From Streptomyces sp. NRRL S-455 (GTDB lineage: Bacteria; Actinomycetota; Actinomycetes; Streptomycetales; Streptomycetaceae), in the NCBI RefSeq assembly GCF_000717875.1, contig NZ_JOCT01000003.1, positions 268,171 through 332,170 on the forward strand: a stretch of 64,000 bases of DNA, given 5' to 3'. Made by a program: the position numbers and the translations under genes. Shown here in pieces: positions 57,956-64,000 of the stretch; the first letter of the stretch is position 1; each line of letters begins with the position of its first letter. The notes under the pieces were generated by a model. The model saw only the letters and a list, made by a program, of their open reading frames with translations, made no database searches and was not told where the DNA came from.

Positions 57956-60214
57956 GTGTCCAGCGCAGCCGAGCAGGAGGCGGTGGCCGGTCATCAGGCC
58001 ACCGGGAACGGGCGCCAGGCCGCCGCGAACGGTGTACGGCGGGCCGCGCCGCCGCCCGCGACGACCGCCCGGCCGGGCGCGCCGACGCCGCTGGGCGCCC
58101 GGTTCCGGGTCGCCCCGGACGGAGTGGCGGGAACCAACTTCGCGCTGTGGGCAGGCGGGGCCGAGGCAGTCGAGCTGTGCCTCTTCGACGAGGCGGGCAA
58201 GGAGTCGCGGGTCCGGCTCGCCGAACTGACCCACGGGATCTGGCACGGCTTCGTCCCGGGTGTGCTGCCCGGGCAGCGCTACGGCTACCGGGTGCACGGC
58301 CGCTGGGATCCCTGGACCGGCGCCCGCTGGAACCCCGCGAAGCTGCTCCTGGATCCGTACGCCCGTGCGGTGGACGGGGAGTTCTCGCTGCCGGCGGAGG
58401 TGTACGGGCACGTCCGTGACTGGCCGCAGCAGCACGTCGCCGACACCGTGCGCGACGAGCGGGACTCGGCGCCGTACGTCCCCAAGGGCGTCGTCGTCCA
58501 CGATGGCGGAACCGAAGACGAATGGACGTACGACCGCCGCCCGAAGACGCCGTGGGCCGACTCGGTGATATACGAGCTGCACGTCAAGGGCTTCACCCAG
58601 CGGCACCCGGACATCCCCGGGGAACTGCGCGGCACCTACGCCGGCCTGGCCCATCCGGCCGCGATCGAGCACCTGGTGAAGCTGGGCGTGACGGCGGTGG
58701 AGCTACTGCCGGTGCACCAGTTCGCGCACGAGGACCACCTGCTGCGCAAAGGCCTGCGGAACTACTGGGGATACAACTCCGTCGGCTACTTCGCCCCGCA
58801 CGCGGCCTACGCCGCCTCCGGGACGCGGGGCCAGCAGGTCGGCGAGTTCAAGCGCATGGTGCGCGCCCTGCACGCGGCCGGGATCGAGGTCATCCTCGAC
58901 GTGGTCTACAACCACACCGCCGAGGCGGGCGAACTCGGCCCGACGCTCTCCCTGAAGGGCATCGACAACCGCGGCTACTACCGCCTCCAGGACGACGCCC
59001 GCCGCTACGCCGACTACACCGGATGCGGCAACACCCTGCATGTGGTCCAGCCGCACGTCCTGCGGCTGATCACCGACTCGCTGCGCTACTGGGTGACGGA
59101 GATGGGCGTGGACGGCTTCCGCTTCGACCTCGCGGCGGCGCTGGCCCGCTCCATGCACGACGTCGACATGCTCTCCCCGTTCCTGGCCGTCATCGCCCAG
59201 GACCCGGTGCTGCGGCGGGTGAAGCTGATCGCCGAGCCGTGGGACGTCGGCTCGGGCGGCTACCAGGTGGGGGCGTTCCCGCCGCTGTGGACGGAGTGGA
59301 ACGACCGGTACCGCAACGCCGTACGGGACTTCTGGCGGCACGCGCTGCCGGACGTACGGGAGATGGGCTACCGCCTGTCGGGCTCCAGCGACCTGTACGC
59401 CTGGGGCGGGCGCAGGCCGTACGCGTCCGTCAACTTCATCACCGCGCACGACGGTTTCACCCTGCGCGACCTGGTGAGTTACGAGCGCAAGCACAACGAG
59501 GCGAACGGCGAGGGCAACCGGGACGGCACGGACGACAACCGTTCCTGGAACTGCGGCACCGAGGGCGAGACGGACGACGAGGGCGTACGGGCGCTCAGGC
59601 GCCGCCAGCTGAGGAACCTGCTCACCACACTGCTGCTGTCGACGGGCGTGCCCATGCTGGTCGCGGGTGACGAACTCGGCCGCACCCAGCGTGGCAACAA
59701 CAACGCGTACTGCCAGGACAACGAGATCGGCTGGGTGGACTGGGGGCTGCTGGAGGATCCGGGCTGGAAGGCACTGTTCGAGCTGACCTCCCGGCTGATC
59801 GCGTTGCGCCACCGGCACCCGGTGCTCCGGCGCCGGGCCTTCTACTCGGGCCGGGCGCAGACCGCGGACGGGCTGCGCGACCTGGCCTGGTTCACCTCCC
59901 GGGGGACCGAGATGACGGAACGGGACTGGTACGCGCCCGCCGCCACGCTGGGCATGTATCTGTCCGGGCGGGACATCCCTGGCCGGGACGAGTTCGGGGA
60001 GCAGATCCTCGACGACAGCTTCCTCGCCGTGCTGCACGCGGGCGAGGGGCCGGTGAACTTCATGCTGCCGGGGCCGCCGTGGGCGGAGCGGTACGAGGTC
60101 GTCGTCGACACGAGCCTGGAGGAGCAGGGGGAGGCGCCGGGCGTGGAGCACGCGGCGGGGGCGGAGATCACGGTGCCGGGGCGGGCGGTGCTGCTGCTGA
60201 GGGTGGCGGGCTGA
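57956..60214 (+). CDS. glgX: Glycogen debranching enzyme GlgX
   Basis: A 752-aa GH13 enzyme that removes alpha-1,6 branches from phosphorylase-limited glycogen. An N-terminal CBM48 domain (LGARFRVAPDGVAGTNFALW) precedes the catalytic barrel: ELHVKGFTQRHPDIP, the nucleophile Asp in GVDGFRFDLAAAL, the acid Glu in LIAEPWDVGSGGY, and NFITAHDGFTLRDLVSY. The start is GTG 57956 with GGGAGGC upstream. The first about 40 residues are a low-complexity extension. 57770-57955 separates it from the Ldt gene and holds no other gene. Confidence 0.95.
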   Translation: MSSAAEQEAVAGHQATGNGRQAAANGVRRAAPPPATTARPGAPTPLGARFRVAPDGVAGTNFALWAGGAEAVELCLFDEAGKESRVRLAELTHGIWHGFVPGVLPGQRYGYRVHGRWDPWTGARWNPAKLLLDPYARAVDGEFSLPAEVYGHVRDWPQQHVADTVRDERDSAPYVPKGVVVHDGGTEDEWTYDRRPKTPWADSVIYELHVKGFTQRHPDIPGELRGTYAGLAHPAAIEHLVKLGVTAVELLPVHQFAHEDHLLRKGLRNYWGYNSVGYFAPHAAYAASGTRGQQVGEFKRMVRALHAAGIEVILDVVYNHTAEAGELGPTLSLKGIDNRGYYRLQDDARRYADYTGCGNTLHVVQPHVLRLITDSLRYWVTEMGVDGFRFDLAAALARSMHDVDMLSPFLAVIAQDPVLRRVKLIAEPWDVGSGGYQVGAFPPLWTEWNDRYRNAVRDFWRHALPDVREMGYRLSGSSDLYAWGGRRPYASVNFITAHDGFTLRDLVSYERKHNEANGEGNRDGTDDNRSWNCGTEGETDDEGVRALRRRQLRNLLTTLLLSTGVPMLVAGDELGRTQRGNNNAYCQDNEIGWVDWGLLEDPGWKALFELTSRLIALRHRHPVLRRRAFYSGRAQTADGLRDLAWFTSRGTEMTERDWYAPAATLGMYLSGRDIPGRDEFGEQILDDSFLAVLHAGEGPVNFMLPGPPWAERYEVVVDTSLEEQGEAPGVEHAAGAEITVPGRAVLLLRVAG

Positions 60215-60333
60215 GGCGTCGTTCCGGCTCCCCCTCGGGCACCCGTGCGCACAGGTCGTAGGACCAACGGCCGACCCGCGGCCGGGCAAAACTCGGTGGG
60301 CGGTTTCAGTGGCGGTCCGTAGGCTCGCTGCTG

Positions 60334-62127
60334 ATGGCCACCACACCCGCACCCGCCCAGGACCGTTCCGCCGTGCGTACGCTGCTGCGCCTGTGGCCGT
60401 ACGTGCGGCCCGTACGGGCACGGCTGTTCACCGCCGCGTTCGTGGCGATAGTCGCCTCCTGCGTGGGTCTGGTCATCCCGCTCGTCCTGAAGTGGATGGT
60501 GGACGGGCCGGTCGCGGACCGGGACCCGGCCGGGGTGTGGCTGGGGGCGCTGTACCTGCTGCTGCTCGGCTTCGCGGAGGCCCTGCTGTTCGGGCTTCGG
60601 CGGTGGCTCGTGGCGCGGCCCCTGTCCCACGTCGAGGCGTCGATGCGGGCCGACCTGTACCGGCACCTCCAGCGGCTGCCGGTGGCCTTCCACGACCGGT
60701 GGGCTTCGGGACAGTTGCTGTCCCGGGGCACGACCGACCTGATGCTGCTGCGCATGTTCCTCGCCTTCCCCTTGACGTTCCTCCTGGTCAACGGGGTGAC
60801 GATCGTCGTCGGGGTGGTCATCATGCTGCTCCAGGACTGGACTCTGGGGCTGGTCGTCCTCGGCCCCGCGGTGCCCGTCATGGTGACCTGCGTGATCTTC
60901 GAGAAGCGGTACGCGAAGGTGGCCCGGCTCGCCCAGGACCAGGTCGGTGACCTGACGACGGTCGTCGAGGAGAGCGTCCTCGGCATCCGCATCATCAAGG
61001 GCTTCGGCCGCCACCGGAGCCAGGCGCGGGCGTTCCGTGAACTGTCGGGGACCCTGCGCGGCACGGAACTGCGCAAGGCGCGGCTGCTGGCGACGATCTG
61101 GGGCGTCATCGTGACGCTGCCGGAGGTCGCCATCGGGGCGGCGCTGGTCGTCGGGGTCGTCCAGGTGGCCGACGGGGGCTTGTCGGCGGGCACGCTGGTG
61201 GCGTTCCTCTCGACGGCGCTGGCGTTGCGGTGGCCGGTGGAGTCGATCGGGTTCCTGCTGGCGATGAGCCAGGAGGCGGCGACGGCCACGGAGCGGTATT
61301 TCGAGGTGATGGACGAGGAGGTCGAAGGGGCTGCCCCCGTCGCCGGCGCGAGTCCGGCCGGCGGCGGAGACAGGGGGCTTCGCTTCCACGGCGTCACCTT
61401 CCGCTACCCCGACGCCCCGCCCGGCTCCCCGCCGGTCCTCGACGAGGTCGACCTCCACATCCGTCCCGGCGAGTCCATGGCCCTGGTCGGCGCCACCGGC
61501 AGCGGCAAAACGACGCTCACCGCGCTCATCCCCCGCCTCTACGAGCTGACCTCGGGCCGCATCACGCTCGACGGCGTCGACATCACCACCCTGTCCCGGC
61601 AGGCCCTGCGCGCCAAGGTCGCCGTCGCCTTCGAGGAGCCCACGCTCTTCTCGGCCCCGGTCGGCGACAACGTTCTCATGGGTGCCGACGGCGCCGCCGG
61701 GGCTGCCGACCTGGAGCGCGCCCTGTCCGTCGCACAGGCCGACTTCGTGTACGCGCTGCCGCAGGGGACGGACACCCAGGTCGGGGAGCAGGGCCTCAGC
61801 CTCTCCGGCGGGCAGCGGCAGCGCCTCGCGCTCGCCAGAGCCGTCGTCGGGCAGCCGGAGTTCCTGGTGCTGGACGACCCGCTGTCGGCCCTGGACGTGC
61901 ACACGGAGGCCGCCGTGGAGGCCGCCCTGAGGCACGTCCTCGCGGACACGACCGCCCTCATCGTGGCGCACCGCCCGTCCACCGTGCTGCTGGCCGACCG
62001 GGTCGCCCTGCTGTCCGGCGGCCGGATCGCCGCGGTCGGCACCCACCACGAACTGCTGCGTACGAACGCCGAGTACGCGCACCTGATGTCCGGAGAACAG
62101 TCAGGGGAAGAGGAGGGCGCACGATGA
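60334..62127 (+). CDS. ABC exporter half-transporter (permease-ATPase), subunit 1
   Basis: A 597-aa fused six-helix membrane domain and ATPase. Walker A GATGSGKTTLT (about 387), signature LSLSGGQRQRLALARA and D-loop SALD are normal, but the residue after Walker B is Asp rather than Glu (LVLDDPLSALD, about 515), and the Q-loop reads AFEEPTLFS, with Glu in place of Gln. These are marks of the non-catalytic site of heterodimeric exporters. It ends in ATGA overlapping the next gene. Cargo unknown (drug, lipid or peptide). Confidence 0.9.
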   Translation: MATTPAPAQDRSAVRTLLRLWPYVRPVRARLFTAAFVAIVASCVGLVIPLVLKWMVDGPVADRDPAGVWLGALYLLLLGFAEALLFGLRRWLVARPLSHVEASMRADLYRHLQRLPVAFHDRWASGQLLSRGTTDLMLLRMFLAFPLTFLLVNGVTIVVGVVIMLLQDWTLGLVVLGPAVPVMVTCVIFEKRYAKVARLAQDQVGDLTTVVEESVLGIRIIKGFGRHRSQARAFRELSGTLRGTELRKARLLATIWGVIVTLPEVAIGAALVVGVVQVADGGLSAGTLVAFLSTALALRWPVESIGFLLAMSQEAATATERYFEVMDEEVEGAAPVAGASPAGGGDRGLRFHGVTFRYPDAPPGSPPVLDEVDLHIRPGESMALVGATGSGKTTLTALIPRLYELTSGRITLDGVDITTLSRQALRAKVAVAFEEPTLFSAPVGDNVLMGADGAAGAADLERALSVAQADFVYALPQGTDTQVGEQGLSLSGGQRQRLALARAVVGQPEFLVLDDPLSALDVHTEAAVEAALRHVLADTTALIVAHRPSTVLLADRVALLSGGRIAAVGTHHELLRTNAEYAHLMSGEQSGEEEGAR

Positions 62128-63974
62128 CGGCGGCCACCACCACACCGGCCGATCAGGAACCCGAGGACCGGCCGGCCGCCGCCGGCGACCCCTTCGACCG
62201 GGACGTCCTGCCCACTCCCCCGGGCGCCACGGCCGCCCTGCTGCGTTCCCTGCTCGCGCCGCTGAGGGCCCGCGTCTCGGTCACCACGCTCCTGCTGCTG
62301 CTCCAGCAGGCGGTCGTGCAGGCGGGGCCGCTGCTCGTGGCGTACGCGATCGACCGTGCCGTACCGGCGTTCCGGGCCGGGGACCAGGGGCCGCTGATCG
62401 CGGTGGCCGTGGGATATCTGGCGTGCGCGCTGGCCGCCGGAGGTCTCCAGTTCGCGTTCGTCGCGGCGGCGGCCCGCGTGAGCCAGGACGTGCTGCTCGA
62501 CCTGCGCGGCCGGATCTTCCGCCACGCGCAGGCGCTGAGCGTCGACTTCCACGAGCGCTACACCTCGGGCCGGCTCATCTCCCGGTCCACGACGGACGTG
62601 GAGTCGCTGCGGGAGCTGCTGGACGAGGGCCTCCAGGAGCTCGTGACGGTCATCCTGTCCTTCGTCTACATCTCGGCGATGCTGCTCTGGCTGGATCTGG
62701 GCCTGGGCGGCGTGGCGCTGGCGTCGTTCGTGCCGCTCTACGCGCTGGTGCGGCTGTACCAGCGGCGGGCCGGGCGGGTGTACCGGGCGCGGTCCACCGC
62801 GATCGCCGCCGTCATCGTCAAGTTCGTCGAGACCATGAACGGTATCCGGCCGGTGCGCGCCTTCCGCCGTGAGACCGTCAACGACGCGGACTTCGCCGTG
62901 CTCAACCAGCGGCACGAGCGGACCAACGGCGACGCGCTGCTGGAGATGGCCCGGTACGTCACCGGCTCGCGGCTGGTCGCCAACACGGCGGTCGCGGCGA
63001 TCGTGCTGTGGGGTGCCTACCGGGTCGCGGACGGCACGCTGGCCCTCGGTGTGCTGGCGGCGGCGGTGCTGTATCTGCGGCGGCTTTACGACCCCATCGA
63101 CCGCCTCGGGATGTTCCTCAACTCGTACCAGTCGGCGGCGGCCTCGCTGGAGAAGATCGCCGGGCTGCTCGCGCAGACCCCGTCCGTGCCCGAGCCGTCG
63201 GCTCCCCGGCAGCTGCCGCCACTGGAGGGCGAACACCCGGGCCGTGAGGTCGTCTTCGACGGCGTCCGCTTCGGCTACCGCACCGGCGGCGAGGTGCTGC
63301 CCCGCTTCGACCTGACGATCCCGGCCGGACAGACGGTCGCCGTCGTCGGCTCGACGGGTGCCGGCAAGTCGACCCTGGCGAAGCTCCTGGCCCGGTTCTA
63401 CGACCCCTCCGGCGGCCGGGTACTGCTGGACGGCGTCGACCTGCGCGACCTCGCCGTGCCCGAACTGCGGCGCGGGGTGGTCATGGTGACGCAGGAGGCG
63501 TTCCTCTTCTCCGGCACGGTCGCCGAGAACATCGCGATCGGCCGCCCGGACGCCGGCCGCGAGGAGATCGAGCGGGCGGCGAAGGAGATCGGCGCGCACG
63601 ACTTCATCAGCGCCCTGCCCGACGGTTACGACACCGACGTCCGCAAGCGGGGCGGCCGCATCTCGGCCGGTCAGCGCCAGCTGGTGGCGTTCGCACGGGC
63701 GTTGCTCGCCGATCCGGCGGTGCTGATCCTCGACGAGGCGACCAGCTCGCTGGACATCCCGGGCGAGCGGGCGGTGCAGCGGGCGATGGCGACGGTGCTG
63801 AAGGGCCGTACGGCGGTGGTCATCGCGCACCGGCTGTCCACCGTCGAGATCGCGGACCGGGTTCTGGTGATGGAACACGGGAAGATCGTGGAGGACGGCG
63901 AGCCGGCCGAACTCGTCGCGGGGACGGGCAGGTTCGCGGATCTGCACCGGGCCTGGCGGGACAGTCTGGCGTAG
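62124..63974 (+). CDS. ABC exporter half-transporter (permease-ATPase), subunit 2
   Basis: A 616-aa partner of the previous half-transporter. Walker A GSTGAGKSTLA, Q-loop VTQEAFLFSG and the catalytic Glu in LILDEATSSLD are all normal, but the signature is ISAGQRQ rather than LSGGQ. The weak signature here faces the ATP site of the other subunit, which itself lacks the catalytic Glu. ATG 62124 overlaps the upstream stop (ATGA), so the two are made in equal amounts. The 26 bases left in the window show no gene. Confidence 0.9.
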   Translation: MTAATTTPADQEPEDRPAAAGDPFDRDVLPTPPGATAALLRSLLAPLRARVSVTTLLLLLQQAVVQAGPLLVAYAIDRAVPAFRAGDQGPLIAVAVGYLACALAAGGLQFAFVAAAARVSQDVLLDLRGRIFRHAQALSVDFHERYTSGRLISRSTTDVESLRELLDEGLQELVTVILSFVYISAMLLWLDLGLGGVALASFVPLYALVRLYQRRAGRVYRARSTAIAAVIVKFVETMNGIRPVRAFRRETVNDADFAVLNQRHERTNGDALLEMARYVTGSRLVANTAVAAIVLWGAYRVADGTLALGVLAAAVLYLRRLYDPIDRLGMFLNSYQSAAASLEKIAGLLAQTPSVPEPSAPRQLPPLEGEHPGREVVFDGVRFGYRTGGEVLPRFDLTIPAGQTVAVVGSTGAGKSTLAKLLARFYDPSGGRVLLDGVDLRDLAVPELRRGVVMVTQEAFLFSGTVAENIAIGRPDAGREEIERAAKEIGAHDFISALPDGYDTDVRKRGGRISAGQRQLVAFARALLADPAVLILDEATSSLDIPGERAVQRAMATVLKGRTAVVIAHRLSTVEIADRVLVMEHGKIVEDGEPAELVAGTGRFADLHRAWRDSLA

Positions 63975-64000
63975 GGCGGGGGCGGAGGGCGGGGGCGGAG

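Overview
This is a very GC-rich stretch with strong G/C third-position bias, GTG and TTG starts, many 4-bp stop/start overlaps and hairpin terminators without U-tracts. The gene set (ilvB with an Ile/Leu/Val leader peptide, gatCAB, ligA, two c-di-GMP proteins, gcvTH-glyA-sdaA, glgX) points to a Streptomyces chromosome core region. From memory the order matches roughly SCO5455-SCO5512 of S. coelicolor; that synteny is inference and was not searched. I see no phage, plasmid, CRISPR or secondary-metabolite cluster.

Left part (1-15 kb): the 5' end of ilvB lies behind a classical leader-peptide attenuator. Next come a large membrane PAS-GGDEF-EAL protein with a degenerate EAL domain, possibly coupled to a histidine-rich small ORF, then a D-2-hydroxyacid dehydrogenase, an aldo/keto reductase, a PQQ-type sugar dehydrogenase lipoprotein, a large ATP-binding LuxR regulator, an overlooked 56-aa gene, a membrane protein, a GNAT acetyltransferase and an MMPL transporter.

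Middle part (15-36 kb): an acidic heptad-repeat membrane protein, a methyltransferase, the gatC-gatA-(79-aa protein)-gatB operon, the phosphodiesterase RmdB, ligA with a MetE-like protein, an SDR, a LOG-family protein with a coupled methyltransferase, a DUF427 protein and a hydrolase. mnmA and a cysteine desulfurase follow, separated by an amidase on the other strand. The part ends with small membrane proteins beside a FabR-like TetR gene, a thioesterase and a TRIC-type channel. Two copies of a miniature inverted-repeat element (26.45 and 31.31 kb) sit between genes and show compensatory arm changes.

Right part (36-64 kb): a peptide/nickel-type ABC operon in the order permease, binding protein, permease, ATPase, ATPase; two SseB-like paralogues; a degenerate repeat block; a P-loop kinase; a tandem glycine riboswitch driving gcvT-gcvH-glyA and probably sdaA; a lone ATP-grasp ligase facing a frameshifted ABC-ATPase remnant; an EF-hand protein; a MerR regulator with a leaderless MerR-type promoter; an anti-sigma-like ATPase; an enoyl-CoA hydratase behind three 82-bp tandem repeats; two L,D-transpeptidase lipoproteins; glgX; and a heterodimeric ABC exporter with one degenerate ATP site.

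Functionally, several modules converge on glycine/serine flux (riboswitch, gcv, glyA, sdaA, SseB pair), on c-di-GMP turnover (two enzymes about 16 kb apart) and on the cell envelope (amidase, two Ldt lipoproteins).
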